NCBI GenBank assembly: GCA_022410635.1
Contig: JAJVDF010000126.1
Coordinates: 2,286,905-2,350,904 of the forward strand
DNA length: 64,000 nucleotides
Reading direction: 5' to 3'
From: Tretioscincus oriximinensis
Taxonomy: Eukaryota > Chordata > Lepidosauria > Squamata > Gymnophthalmidae
The translations under genes and the position numbers were made by a program. Below the pieces are notes generated by a model. The model ran no database searches and had not been told where the DNA came from. It saw only the letters and a program-made list of their open reading frames with translations. Below, one piece after another: positions 34,461 through 47,692 of the stretch; positions within the stretch are counted from its first letter, which is position 1, and the number at the start of each line of letters is the position of its first letter.

Positions 34461-35571
34461 ATGGTTTTACAGTACATACACAGTGCTTTCTAGGAAACAA
34501 GTACAGGCATTTGTGAAAATTGTTCTTCCTTTTCATACCTTTATCAGCTGCTTACTATTCAATTTGGACTACAGTCTATTGATCAAAGATATTTGGATTA
34601 TTTTGTGCAACCAGTTCAGATGAGTCGAAACTGGATCAGATTAGTTCAAACGGAATTTTACTAAATAGGAAAGAAATAAGAAAACACATATTCTAGTAGT
34701 AAAGGCTATATTGTAGTTTTAACAATAGAGAATTAAATATGATAAATTGCATATAATAACTCATTGATTATGCATTTATTTTTAACTTGACAGTTTGGCT
34801 TAGAAACCCACCCACTACCATAAAGGTACTTGAAAGAAGCAATAAGCATAAATATCATAATATGGGTGAATAACTTTGTCATTTCAGAATGATGATGATG
34901 GTTCTGAGTTCTGTATATTTCCAAACTGGAAAAATAACTTTCCAGATGTAATGCTGATGGCAACTTTTGGTCTAAATGGATTTCATTTCAAAAAGAGCAG
35001 TATGCAATTCGTGTCTGTCTGCTTTACTGTTTCTTTAAGAATTCAGAATTTGGGGTTAAGAAGGCTGCAATTTAAATAATGAAATTGCTGATGTAGAACT
35101 GTTTAGAATGTATTTCCCATTAGGAATATCACAATATGTAGGACATTTTACATGCATAGCATTTCTTTATTTTTGGAATTTAGTTTAATAGAACTATGAA
35201 ATGTAATGTATCCTTTCATGATGCAGTAGATTACACTTTGGTAGCAAAGATTGAAGTCAAAGTAGAAACTTTTTTCTCATCCATTAGCCTTCTCCTAACT
35301 TCTTATTTTTAACATGGGGGTGGGGTGGGTGGGCTTAATGTTGCTGTTATTTGGAAAACAATGTCTTGGTTTTGCTAATTAGTAGCATCATAAGCCAATG
35401 GTCACACCTTCACTTTAAATCTTATTCATTTCTGAAGGATGAAGTGTGGTCCAGAAAAAAAATAGATAAAGCTAATTCTTCAGAAACTGAAGATGAATCA
35501 AAGAAGGTTTAAAGGTAAAGCTGTGACTATAACTAATCTACACTGATCTATAGACGACAGGTTCCTGTTCC
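34461..35571. other. No gene seen
   Basis: AT-rich spacer. Overlapping 67-76-codon frames on opposite strands at 34733-35079 have no recognised motif. Confidence 0.5.
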
Positions 35572-35775
35572 TAGATATATTCATATTCATAGGAGGAGCC
35601 CTGCTGAATCGGGCTGGGCCCCATCTGGTCCAGCCTTTTTTCTCACACTGTGGCCCATCAATTGCACCCTGGCAGTCTGACACAGAAGGCGGCAAATTAT
35701 TCACCTGTTTTCGACACCCTGCAAGTGGTATTTCAGGAATACTGTCTGTTGCTCCATTCTGGAGGCAGTATCAAA
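35572..35775 (-). mobile_element. CR1 LINE 3' end fragment
   Basis: Minus-strand CR1 end: GAGCCCTGCTGAATCGGGC, CCATCTGGTCCAG, TGCACCCTGGCAGTCTGAC, CAAGTGGTATTTCAGGAAT and TGTTGCTCCATTCTGGAGG. The tail has decayed to ATTCATATTCATAGG. Confidence 0.85.
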
Positions 35776-36540
35776 ATCCATATTCCAGAATGAAGTCTAG
35801 TGCAGAAAGGGCCTTAAGACTAATGGGAAGGGGGAAAAGTATGAGCATTCACATCTGGTGAAGTAGGTTTAGACTACGAAAATTCATGTTACTAACTTTT
35901 TTTTGTTAGTTTCAAAGGTGCTACTAGATTTCTTTGGTTGAAGTCACCCACGTGCTTTTAAACCATTTTTATCCTGAAGAACTGGATTGGTTTTCAGCTG
36001 TGTTATTTAGGATTGAAGATGGTTTAAAAGTATGTGTGTGATAGAAATTGTGATCCAGGCGAACAGAACTGTTTCTTTGAATTTTATCTTCATAGAGCAT
36101 ATTTATGCCTTTTGGTAACATTTAACAGGAGTATTTGGAAGTTTAGTTTGGAAACTGACTGGGATTTGAGTGGTTTCATGTGAGAGCTTTTGAGTGTGAT
36201 GTGTGTAGAGTATAATGTCTTCCTGTTGTACATTTTGTGGATGGTTATGGCTGTTTGGATTGGCTCCTTTGACTGTTTTGTGCTCTTCTCAGTCCTTCTG
36301 TCTGTGTGATACAGTGAATTTATGTGATATAGTTGGTGACTGAGTGGTTGAGTTCCTGTGCACAGAGTGTTTCTGAATCTGGTGGGTATACAGGTGTGAT
36401 TTTTACTGCATGAAACTTCCTGCCATTACTTCCTCCCAAACTGCTTCTTAGCCCAGATACTGTTGGGGTGTGTGTGAAAAAGATGAATTCTATAGCATAC
36501 TGCATAACATCCCTGCAGACTCAAAGATATAAAGGGCAAC
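35776..36540. other. No gene seen; small family E-like remnant at left
   Basis: 35780-35815 (CCATATTCCAGAATGAAG...GCAGAAAGGGCCTTAA) resembles one end of the inverted-repeat family E. The rest is featureless. Confidence 0.45.
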
Positions 36541-36603
36541 ATTGTGGTGGTGGTGGTGATGGTGGTGGTGTTGGGGTTGTGGTGGTTGTGGTGGTTGTTG
36601 TTA
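36541..36603. repeat. (GGT)n / (GTT)n microsatellite
   Basis: Imperfect GTGGTGGTGGTGATGGTGG and GGTTGTGGTGG repeats. Confidence 0.92.
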
Positions 36604-36835
36604 ATTCAGACTGTTCCTGCTGATTTAGTCCTGTAAGGTAAGTGTGAATCCGTCTTTAACACTGAAGAGAGATTGAATATGGGTTAAATATATATATAAT
36701 TACAGTAAACAAGGTGTACTCTTTTAGTAGGATTATTTCCTATTCATCTCACCTCACTTTCAGGCACTGCTGTTTTTTAAAATACCTTTAATCTTTACTT
36801 TTAACATATTTAATATGTCAATCTTTGTAACCAGG

Positions 36836-37915
36836 GGGCTACAGTGGACCTTGACAAGGAGGATGGAGTCTACATCCAATATTTCACTGGCAGCAATCTA
36901 TTCAATCTGAAGTGACTGAAGGCCCATACCAAGACCATGAAGTAACTAGTGAAAGAACTTCTCTTTGCTGGCAATGTTGTCCTTGTATCCCATACAGAAT
37001 CAGTTCTAGACAACCTGCTTTGCTGAGAGTGCTGAACCTGAAGAAGAAAGAGGTCCTGTAGTAGCCTGCTCCACAAGAAGCCTGCGACCCCATCCACTCC
37101 AACATCACTATCAGTAAAACAGTTGAAGTCAGTCCAACAACTCAGCTATTTGGGATGCCAAAATCGACAAAGGGATTGATAACAGACTAGCAAAAGCATA
37201 GAGTACATTTGGTAGATTACATAAAATAATTTTAAATAACAGACATCTAAAGAAAGGCATGAAGATCAGCGTGCATGGGGCTGTTGTACTTTCTGCTCTT
37301 CTGTATGGGTCTGGGACATGTGTTACGTACCGCTGTCATATAGGATTTCTTAAGCGCTTTCATCAGTGTTGCCTCTGTATAAGATGACTTCATCACCAAC
37401 ACCCACAATCCTTCAGCTAACCAAAGTTACCAGCAGTGAGGTCATGCTACTGAAGCAGCAGCTGTGCTGAGCAGAACACATTTCCAGGATGAAATGCTTT
37501 TCCAAACCCAAAATGGCCACCAGTCACCATGATAGAGGGGCTCCAAATAAGTATAAGGACTGTCTCAAGAAATCTCTTGATGTTTGGCATATCAACCACT
37601 GTCAGTGCCCTGCCCTAGCAGCAAATTGTGAGGACTAGAGACATACTATCTTCAGTATTTATTTATTTACATTTTTATACTGCCCTATACCCAAAGGACT
37701 CAGGGCGGTTTACAGTAAAAACACAGCTAGCATATTAAAAACAGCTACTATCTCCTCCTTTGTGAATGCATGCAGGGCTAGCCTAGAGGACAAAAGACAG
37801 TGGTGCAAGAACCAGGATACAATCACTGCACCATGTTTGGATCAGACCTTTGCCTGCAGTCGATGTGGTCAGTCTTGCTTATTCCACATTGGCCATTGTA
37901 ACCACCAGTAAGCCT
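36836..37915 (+). pseudogene. LINE reverse transcriptase to C-terminal zinc finger (non-CR1), decayed
   Basis: Broken plus-strand frames keep the motif order of a vertebrate non-LTR element. They show DGVYIQYFTGSNLFNL, then LKAHTKTMK and LVKELLFAGNVVLVSHTES (RT catalytic box). After this come TTQLFG, RLAKA and LLKQQL, followed by the ISRMK and RGAPNKYKDCLKKSLD regions. After an inserted L2 tail (37656-37748) comes APCLDQTFACSRCGQSCLF, a C-terminal Cys-x2-Cys zinc finger. The catalytic box reads FAGN instead of FADD, so both aspartates are lost. Stops and frameshifts are frequent. I am confident of the LINE identity. The clade (I/Rex/Nimb-like) is uncertain. Confidence 0.82.
37656..37748 (-). 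repeat. L2-type 3' tail inserted in the LINE remnant
   Basis: Minus strand reads GTAAACCGCCCTGAGTCCTT, then GGGTATAGGGCAGTATAAAA and an AAAT tail. It lies between the KKSLD...LAANCED part and the zinc-finger part of the surrounding LINE, so it inserted later. Confidence 0.82.
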
Positions 37916-37989
37916 GTCACAGTCATGGAGCACTACCCCCCTCCTCCCACCTTTCACTTCATAGATCTTTGTTTGCAAAGCTACACCAA

Positions 37990-38075
37990 GAAGGATTTTT
38001 GTGTTTTGTTTTTTACTGTTATTATCCTACCTGAGACCTTGTGGGTTAGGGTGGAATAAAATAATAATTGAACAA
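37990..38075 (+). repeat. L2-like 3' tail fragment
   Basis: Reads TTTTTACTGTTATTATCCTA, CCTGAGACCTTGTGGGTTAG and GGTGGAATAAAATAATAA. This fits the 3' tail layout seen at 8.5 kb. Confidence 0.5.
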
Positions 38076-38675
38076 ATACTATTTAAAATGTGTTTTCCAT
38101 AGTATTGTGTGTCTGGCCCAGATAAGTATTAATTTGGTTAAGCTATAAAAATCAACTAGGTTAATAAGTATTATCTTATTTTGCCACAAGTTCTCTTTCT
38201 GTTTGGTTCCAGCAGGAATCATTGGGTTTTTCCCTCCCTGCGACACAAACTGCTATATTTCATTGCCCTTACTTTCCTATCCTTTCTCTATTTTCCCCAC
38301 CTTCTGTCATCACAGTTGCTCTGCTTTGTATTCAGCTGCTCTGATCTGGCTCTTCAAACGTCCCTGGAGTTACAAGAGAGAGTACAAAACGGTAGATTTT
38401 CCTCACTTCCTCTTGCAGGTCTGTGTGCCTCTTCTCAGGTTCTGATTAACAAGAGCTGAAAGAAGGAACTGGAAAGAAAGTCACCTTTATAACTGTCTCC
38501 TTCAGCTCTATGTGCCTTTCAAGGGGAAAGATGTAATGCCTTCTGCTACCTCTTGCAAAAAGGAGGGAAGTGGGCATGGTTGGGAATGCAGAGAATGGAG
38601 AAGAATGAATAAAGACTTATAAAGCCTTCAGATTTTATGACTAAGGTAATCTGTTCTTCTTGCATTACCCATATG
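38076..38675. other. No gene seen
   Basis: Two overlapping plus-strand frames (38181-38459, 92 and 80 codons) have no recognised motif and lie in T/C-rich sequence. Confidence 0.5.
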
Positions 38676-38835
38676 GGAGCACAAGTAGCCTAGAAAGCAT
38701 AGGATTGCTGGTTTGATCATCAGCCTCTACCCAGAAATGGGTAATGACAACCACCCCTATATCTCTGTCAACAAAACTGCATAAGGATTACCACAGAGAT
38801 ACCCATCGACTTGATGGTACCCAGCAAATGTGAAA
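38676..38835 (+). mobile_element. Sauria-type SINE (tRNA head, Bov-B-like tail)
   Basis: The head has AGTAGCCTAGAAAGCATAGG and GCTGGTTTGATCATC (degenerate A- and B-box). The body has GGGTAATGACAACCACCCC, typical of squamate SINEs. The 3' part CATCGACTTGATGGTACCC resembles the Bov-B LINE end. Bov-B supplies the retrotransposition machinery for this SINE class. The limits are approximate. Confidence 0.65.
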
Positions 38836-41800
38836 GTCATTGGAAAATCCAGCCTTATTACTATTCTTCATAGTTTAGAAATATCATCGATCTTTCTGTG
38901 AGTTCACAACACAGCTATTTTTTTATCTCCGCAAAGCTCATTTTGTAATATAAACTATTGCTTCTGGCTAGTGTAGATTAAATGTGAACAAACTTTAAGG
39001 TGTGCTGAATTAAAACAAGCTATTCCGACTAAAATAGAACATAATATTTCAGGTAATTAAGATCTGTGGATAATTTGCAAACAATTAAGCGTATCTGTGC
39101 CCAATTATTTAAAATTACTGAAAATGGGTGCAGCTGATCTTGAACTATTGGAATGAATGTGTGACCCAAGTGATTGCTTGGATTAGTACTACATTAAGGC
39201 CATGGTCACACACCGTTTAAGTAAACCTAATTCAGCCTGGTTTGGGGTGAGTCCAAATTCATTTAGGACATGCAGGCCACGACTGCCCCAGAGTATTAAG
39301 CCATTGTAAGTGCTCCTGGTTTGGGGTGAGAGTAGTGTGTGTGGGGTATTAACAGGACTAGATTTCAGCTTTCTCATACTTTGCCTCACAGCGATTCCCA
39401 CATTCCTCTCAAGCCTAGGCACACACACCACTAGTTTTGCCCCAACCTCAGGAGCACTTACAAGGCTTTAAGAATCTAGAATAGTGGTCGTATCAAAGGA
39501 AGCTGTCCTGTATGTTCCAAAAGAAATTTGGACTTACCCTTAAACATCATTAGAATGAACTGACTGAGGCCTAAGAAGATATGCATAAACTACATCATGG
39601 TGATCTAACTGTGTGGCTTTTCTAGCCATATACACATTTTAATTGTTGTCTTAGTTATGTAAGTTAGCTTACCTGCTACCACAGTTGAATCCTTCACAAC
39701 AACACAATCTGTTGCTTTTTTACAATGCAGTCTGGGAATGTATCCTAACTCCCTATTGTGGCGGAGAACATAAGCTTCTCCCGGGTGACCTGATAAGACA
39801 TTCAGAATATGTGTGACAGATTAAAAATTGCCTAGGCTAAGGGGGGGTTTATTCAAATAGCCAATTACTTTACAACATCTAATTCCAATAAAATAAACGA
39901 TTTACTGCCTAGAAGGAGGCCAATGCTACTGAGGGGCTAGGATTATCACCTCTCACAAAAGGGAAAAAAGCATGTTAATCTACTTAAATGCATGCAAATT
40001 CTAAATTGCCCATTATTTAGAACTGACAGTGAACCAAAAAGTAAAAAGAAGAATGGGGGAAGATCAAAACAGAATATCCTATACCAGATATATCCTAACC
40101 TATGCCTGGCCAAGCTTTTTTTTAAAACCTTCAAAGGAGGTTATATTAGTGTATTTGTGTATTAACGTATGTGTACGTGTACATGTACGAGTATTAGTAT
40201 TTAGTATTGTAGGTATAGAATGCTTTTGTCCTGAGGACCCCAATATACCAAGTTTAATCTATCTTCAAATCATCTTCACAATTAACAAATACATCAACAA
40301 TGTGATTAGTTATTTCTTTCTGCACCATTTAACCCAATGATGAATTTGAAGGAAGGTAATGTAGAAGGAAAATTACATGTTCCTTTACTGCATTCCCTCA
40401 TTTCAAGATGGAGTGAAGGTGAATTAAAATTTAGGGTGGATTACCATACTTTATCCAGGAATAGCCCAGTTGTTTCCGGAGGTGTGGTAACAGTTTAGTT
40501 ATTTCTGTTTTACATGTTCTGTAAATCAACATAATATTTTTATTGAGAAGTACTACATAAATTTAAGAAACAAACAAACAAATCAAGAATGTGGTGAGTA
40601 ATTCCCTTGCTTCCTCACAAATTACATCTCATGGAATATCACATACTAATAGTGCAAGTATTCATTCTCTCAGAAATGAATTAAAGATTGTTCTTTCATT
40701 CTCCATTACTAATGCAGTTGCTGTGTGCTTCCTTGTCTGCCTTTGAAGAGGAGAGGAACTGATTATATATATATATGTTTAAATTCCTTCAAGGCTTCTA
40801 CCATACATCTTCTACAGATCCAATTAAGCTTTAATTTCACAATGGTTTTCAGATACACACTAATCACTGTCTCCTGCAGTGGTGGTAATGGCTTTAGAAG
40901 CAAAAGCACATACTCAACTAGTAATTCAAAACAGGTGAAAGAGACACTACAAACACAAACAGAGAAAGACACACGCACACAAACAGGAGAGAGAGAAACA
41001 ATTATCATCCTACGACTGCTGTTTATCTGCTGTGACAGGTATTGATTATGCTGAAGATTTTCTCCTTCTGTTTTTCTTATAACTTGGGGAAGGGAAGAAG
41101 AACAAATATTTTTGATCAATAAAAGGTGGAAGGTGTTAAATCTAAAAACAGAAGCAGCAGCACATCCAAATCAAAGCAGTACCCCTTCCTGGGATTGCTT
41201 TATCAATTATTTTAGCACTGACCTGTAAGCGTACTCTGCCCAAGGGAGAGACGCTCTACTCATCCCCATATTAACTCCTCATTGTATTCCTCCATGGGTG
41301 AATCTGGGCTATCAAACTTCTAAGGCAAGAGGCTAAACCATCTGAAGTTAAACCAACCATCTGTTATCAGCAGGGAACTAAGCCACAGATTACTTATTTC
41401 ATTTTACAGATGATAGGAAGAAGGGGATAGAGAAGGCTAAGATTAAAGCATCTGTCATGTAGGGCTTGATCCTACCCGGGGTGCAAATGGAGTCAATGAT
41501 ATCCATTTACATCCCACCACCACCACCACCATACATACATATCATTTTATCTCAAAATGAAATTCTGCATGTGAACGTAATTATCAATCTTTAGAGAAGG
41601 AAGTCACTGGTGCTGTGTTCTATTCTTGGGTGACCCTATCCACTAGATAGCATAATAGGATATGCTCTCTTTACTGTTTCACAGATCTACAAAACACTGG
41701 GGATATCCTACTGAAAAAGCTGTAATTGCATATTGGATTATATTTGTTAAATCTTATTCTCTGACTTACCTAAATTCTCTGTCTGTACCTGAACCACGAA

Positions 41801-41935
41801 GGCAACATAGAAGCTGGACTTTTTGTTTTGAAAGTACAACAAAAAGATGCCAGTTTGTTCACAATGGTCACCCAATTTCATGAAGACATGAATGGTGCAG
41901 TCACTAACAGTCTGTATTTCAACTGAGAGATTTTG
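38836..41935. other. No gene seen; short simple repeats
   Basis: 3.1 kb spacer with no LINE or SINE recognised. It contains a TATATA run near 40765-40777 and a (CCA)n run at about 41515-41531. A pair of opposed frames at 40725-41119 (106 and 118 codons) overlap each other and have no motif. Confidence 0.55.
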
Positions 41936-42160
41936 AAGTGCTGTGTTAGACATAGAGATGCCCTCCACTGGCTTTCACCTCTAGCCAACTCAGCTATTCA
42001 AAAGAAATTAGATTTGCAATCTCCATTTCAATTAGATAAATGAGTACCATCATTAACCTGATGGGGAAGATATAGTAATGTAAGCCTTTGGGTGAAAAGT
42101 AACCTTATAAGCCACTCTGTCCCTTTAGGTGAGAAAGATGGAGTAGCCTGGATATTTTTT
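41936..42160 (+). mobile_element. tRNA-derived SINE, family A, 5'-truncated
   Basis: Lacks the tRNA head. It starts near ATGCCCTCCACTGGCTTTCA and continues CTCTAGCCAACTCAGCTATT, TAACCTGATGGGGAAGATA, GTAAGCCTTTGGGTGAAAAG and GGTGAGAAAGATGGAGTA. This is the same order as the copy at 52.3 kb. Confidence 0.82.
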
Positions 42161-43599
42161 GAGGAAAGTTTATTTCATAGGCTTCATCCAGGTGTCACTT
42201 AATTATTCCAATAGACTTGGATATTCCAGAATAATGCACAGTATTAATTACTTTATTCCAAAATATCTGTGCTTTATTCCAGAGTAATGATCCTTACCAT
42301 TAATAATATGCAGCTTCCAATGAAAACTTCACTGTTTAGTATTGGACACCATTGGCTGCACCCTCTTGAGTGCTACTCCCTTAAGGGCCAGTCAAGAGCA
42401 GCAATAAGAGAAAAGAGAAAGTAGCCAGGCAGGCAAAATCACAGTGGTACGAATAAGCCATTGATGATCTCATCCATTGTTGTGGATGAGCTTTCATCTT
42501 TGGAAGACATTGAGGCAAATGACAAAAGATGCTCCACGGGACAGCCCAGGTGCAGGCACAACATCTGGCTGCTGCTTCTAGTAACCATGCTGCAAGCACT
42601 GAAACCACCAATGGCTCACTAAAGCTGCTAACAATAGGAGGGGGATGGAGGGAAGAATAAAGGGAGAAAGAGATAAAGAGGGAGGCAGCTGGCTGTAGGT
42701 ATTAAGTAGAGGATGACAGATAGGTATAGTGAGGGTATGGATGTCTTTAAAAAATGGACTTCTTGCTATAAAAGTGATGCCCTGAAGCAACAAGAAAAAA
42801 TATTTTTAAAATCTCTTAATATAATGGCTTAAAAGGTAAGAACCTATTCTTCTTTTTGCTATAGTGAGGTGAGGTGCAAGGATAGTTTTTCCTACTACAG
42901 ATTTTAGCAATAGTTTGAGCCTTTATTGAACTGCTGTGGTCTGATTGCCACCACACTGTGAGTCAATTCCACTGTAGCAGGGATGCCATGGTTTTAAAAA
43001 TACCCTTATGGGATGGGATCTTAGATACTATCTTCAATAGTGTTTTGGTTCATTCATACTCTGAAATTGTATCTGGACTTCAGACTGAAACAACCAGAGG
43101 GCTGATCATGTTTTGGGGAAAGTAACAAGTGAAAATCTGAAGACCATTTTTAGTTGTGAATCCTGAGCATCAATTATTACTTGTAGTTATTTAAAGCCTT
43201 GGCTGTGAGTGGGGTCAGAATTCCCAGTACTTTGAATTTATCTTTCCACTAAAAGCCTTTTCAATGTATCCGAAAGGCCTTTAAAAAGTGCTAGTTTTTT
43301 GCGTGTTTTGCTTTTGTGGGTTTGTGTGTTGATCTTCTCTTTGGTCATCACACAACTGAAGGGAGAGTATACAAACCTCCCTTTTCTTTTCATATGTGTG
43401 GCACTATACAGTTGAAAGGGGTAATGAAGGGTAAGTCCATGCAGGAATCCAAATTAAAATATTGCCAACAGATGGCAGAGCAGTCTTGCCTTGAATGTAT
43501 CTCTAGGTAATTCCTACAACTGTCAAAATTAGTCTGAGGAAGCTTTCCTGATATTCAAACAGCTTCTCCTTTATTTTAATTTGTGCTGATTATTGCTTG
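42161..43599. other. No gene seen; family E-like sequence at left
   Basis: 42195-42300 has repeated TATTCCAGAATAA-type phrases like family E, but no defined ends. The rest is featureless. Confidence 0.45.
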
Positions 43600-43800
43600 T
43601 GAGATGTTGGCAATCAAGTCATGGCTACCTTATCTGCAATAGCCTTCCAAGTATTTAAAGAGGATCATCTTAACCTACTTCTGCTTTCTTGTCTCAAGGG
43701 TAAATATTCCTGTAGCCATCTCTCTTGGGAGGGCATTATTTTCAGCCCCTCAATCATTTTCATTACTTTTCTGAACATGGTCCCAAGTTTTAAATGACTG
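43600..43800 (-). mobile_element. Divergent CR1-group LINE fragment
   Basis: The minus-strand translation has VMKMIEGLK, then in a shifted frame IFTLETRKQK and MILFKYLEGY. This follows the CR1 order KMIKGL...LFSLEKRRLRGDMI.MFKYLKG. The subfamily differs from the copies at 1.8 and 5.6 kb. Assigned from motif order only. Confidence 0.5.
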
Positions 43801-46800
43801 ACAGTCGAAAAGGCTCCAGCCCTTGGGGTGGATTTTGATTGAAACTTTTGTTGTTTGTTTTGTATATACATAGCTGCTACTTAACATAGAAATAAAAAAT
43901 ATCTTCATACATATCTTTACACATTAATACAATTCAAATGACAAAAATGCTTAGGTAATATTTATATTTCAATAAGATGTGACTGGTTATGCAGGTATTA
44001 TGTATGTCTATGTCAAATATTTCCTATGAACTAATAAGATATCATTTTGAAGTTTATGAAGTCATCAAGAAAACTTAATGGGAAATTTTAATTTTCAGAT
44101 CCTTCTTGGGATTCTTTTTTTTAGTGTTGGTCCTGTTTGACGAAGAGTCCATTCTTTTACACGCATTCATAGGGGAATTTGTCTCCAATCAGTTTGTTGC
44201 TGGAATATGGAATATGCTGAAAACTCTTCTTCATCTAGCTTGAAAATGGCAGCAGTAGAACAGCAGACATTTAAGAAGAGATGGAGTTGTTTGCCTGCAA
44301 GTTGTTTGGAAGAAATTGTCCTGTAAGAAATTATACTGACTCATTTGACATAGATTCTGGCCCCTTTGGAAGGTTCCAAGGTCGGATACATTATCTAAAT
44401 GTCTAACTCTGGCCCTATCCCCATGTTCTATTTCCTGCGCTTTGGAGACAATTTTACCTTCTGTCTACCCCATGGAAACATGCATGTCTAGCATTCCACA
44501 CACTCTAAATGTCTTTACTGTGGAATAAATAGCTTCTGTATATTATCCAATGTAGTAGCCTCCATTTTGTCAAGTCCAAAAGTAATCTCCCTCCAGAGCT
44601 TGAATATGCAAATTGTAAAAAGCTGATTGGCTGTTGGTTAGCAGAGAATGCCTGGGTATTGCATACAGGCTCCCAGAGAATGCTGGGGATTGTAATCAAA
44701 TAAGCACAGCAATGATTTCAGGGGCTTGTGGCGTCACGAGAATTGCCAGGATATGTTGAGGAAGACATTGTAATATTTGATTTATCTGAATGCAGTGTGT
44801 ATAATTGAAACAATACATATTTGGTTACTCTTTATAGTGTATTGCTATTCCTTTTTCATTCTAGAGCTATTTGCCTTTTATACGCACAATAGAACTAAGG
44901 CAGAAAGCCATCCAGTCAGCCTTCATGGTAAAGTGAGGATTTAGATATGTGGAACTCGAGGTTTAAATCTGGTGCTGCAATGTGTTTGCTACCTCATTCT
45001 CCGTTTTGTGGCAAAGTAGTATTCTGGCACCACTGCAATGGAAAATGCACTGCCTTGTGTTTAATAAGGCTATTTAGTAGTATGATTCTGATGACTAAGC
45101 ACTTCATCTTTTTTAATTCTATCCAGGTCACTGACAATACTAATTTTAACCGAGAAATATATATAAGAATCACAACTTCTTTTATATATTAAAGTGCAAT
45201 ATTTTGAAAACAATTTTAAAAGGTGATTCTTCTTGCTGTGATGCAGTCAATGCAAATATGTGTATGGAAAATTAAGGAAGAAAATCTTATTTCATCCCTG
45301 TGTCTCATGACAGGCAATTGCTTAATAAGTTATGGCTAGGCAAATCCTGATGAGCCCTGATCATACACAAACTGTCAGCTTGTCTTTCAGAGAACAAGAT
45401 TACTGCATAAGAAGTAAAAGTTGGATTTTAATTTCCCCATCCTACATGAGAGAAATTAAATGATAACATGCAGAAGGTTATTTTAAAAGCACTGCATCTG
45501 GGTAGAATTTTAAATTCCTTACCTTAATATAGATATGTACAATGATCCAAGGGCTTGGAACAAAGCAAAGGTCAGCCAAGACATTTTAAAATACTATTTT
45601 GACAAAATATATTTTAAAACGCAAACAAATCTTTCTTGTAAAGGACACCTTTCTTCCACTGAATTAGTTCAGATGGAGACTGTATGTTATTAGGGATATA
45701 TAAGGGAAGGATTGGCTTCAAGTTAAATCTCTCCGGTTTGTCAGGGTTGGTTCTGAACCTTACTAAATTGAAAGTGGTACGGTGAAATTTCTCATTGGCA
45801 AGCAAATCTAGATAGTTTTATATTGTTTGGAATCCAGCCCATAGTAAAATAAAAATCAATATGGATAAACCTTTCTATATATAAAAATAGAACAAGAAAT
45901 GGAAGTTTAATCCTTCTATAGTTTGAAAGTAGTAAGCTATAAGGTCTCAGATGGGAAGTAAAGCCATCAAGGGAATGACTAGAGTGGTAGAAACACCATT
46001 CACCTCATCACTGACTAGAAAATCCTACCAAGAGTCACTTCAGAAGACCAGCACTAAGCAGACAAAAATTTACTTGGCTTCAACAGGTAGTGTCTTTATA
46101 TAATCTTCAGAACATAGAAGCCTTCAGTTGTTTCAGGTGATAGAAAAAGATATCACCTTAAGGTATGAGTTTTGTTGTAGTGGTATAGGGTGCTGGTCAG
46201 CATACCAGAATGCCAGCTAGACTTTATGCTGGTGAGTCTAAGAATTTTCTAGCATGCAGAAGAGAAGCTCTTAGAATACTTGATAGCCAGATGTACTGAG
46301 AAATTGCTCATAGGTTTTCCCTTCTTTTGTCATTTCAGTGTGTTTGGAATCATGAGATTTTAATAATAGAATCATCACTCTACTAATGATTCCCCCCCCT
46401 CAGTTTCAGAGTCCTTACAAATATTCATGCTTCTTCAACTCAGCTTCTTCAAACACACCCAACGAAGGCAAATTTCCTGTGCACTACATATTTTCCTCCT
46501 CAAATTTCCTCCATAGATTTCCTTCCAGCCCCCACCTCTTTGTCTGATGCTTCCNATTTAGAAGCGGGTGCTCCTGTAACCATGACAACAACAATGACAT
46601 GATATTAACAAGAGGATTCAGCATCTTTAGTTTGCAGCCTAATTAATATATCTATCTATTGATCACTCAGATGACAGACAGATATTCAGTACATCATTAT
46701 CTTATTTCTCTGTAGCTCTGTATGGGTTTAATTAGGGCAGGCATAGGAAATGTACTGTTCATGAATTTTTGCATGCACAACAAAAATGCCTTCCCTTCTC

Positions 46801-47552
46801 TTCCCTTGCCCAACCTTGCCAGACTCTAGACAGTGTCAATTTCTGTCAAAAAGAACTCGCTGATACTGTCAAAGTCCTCATCTGCATCTCTGTCCCTGCC
46901 AGAACCAGCACACAGATGCCTGAATAGTTACTAATGATTGGCTTGTAGTTAAACTAGCATGGAAGGCTGAAGGTTGGTACTGACAGATGCTTGTGCTTAT
47001 GCCAAAAATGACATTTTGAGGATTTAGAAGCAAAGAGTAAAGCTTCTTTGACCTCCTTCTACTCTCTTCCTTACATGCAAGGATGAAACAAGGTGTGGGG
47101 TCATTTTATTAATACCGACAGGACATCATTCACAATTCTTTCCACTCCACAAATGAGCTTAACAAGGTTATGAAAAGCAGAAGTGGCTGTGCGTTTCAGT
47201 GGAACAAAACCCAGATAGCCTTTAAATAAAGGATTTAAAGTGACCCTGAGCCCTTTATGAACCTTACAAAGCTGCTAGATCAAATGATTACAAGGCTGCC
47301 TCCCTGGCAGGGTGAGAGAGACTTTGAGAATGAAACACTCAAGAGAAGTACAGATTTCCTTCCTCTTGTTCCATGTGAACATATCCTGCAGCTATCACAT
47401 CACAGTATTGACTCGTACTGTGTGGAAAACAGTGATTGCATTGTGCCAGCTGCTTGCTCTGAACAAATTAAAACATATACAGTAAAGCATGGGGGGGGGG
47501 GGAGAAGACTTGTGCAATTGTGGATATTTTGATTGCTTGATCTTTGGGGGTG
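43801..47552. other. No gene seen; poly-C and poly-G runs
   Basis: 3.7 kb spacer. It contains a poly-C run near 46392-46398, an ambiguous base at 46555 and a poly-G run at about 47491-47502. Open frames up to 91 codons have no recognised motif. Confidence 0.55.
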
Positions 47553-47692
47553 TTCACTGGAGCCTCCATCCCTTGCTGCATTGGATTCCTGATTATATCC
47601 CAGAATAGGGATCTGCTACCCATATCTACTGCATGAGAATGGCAGGTCCCTATTTGTGGAATATAATCCAGAATAAGATTCAGTATAGTAAA
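47553..47692. mobile_element. Family E element, copy 3
   Basis: Has GATTATATCCCAGAATAGGG on the left and CAGGTCCCTATTTGTGGAAT, ATAATCCAGAATAAGATTC on the right. The halves are roughly inverted copies. The outermost ends are degraded. Confidence 0.5.
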
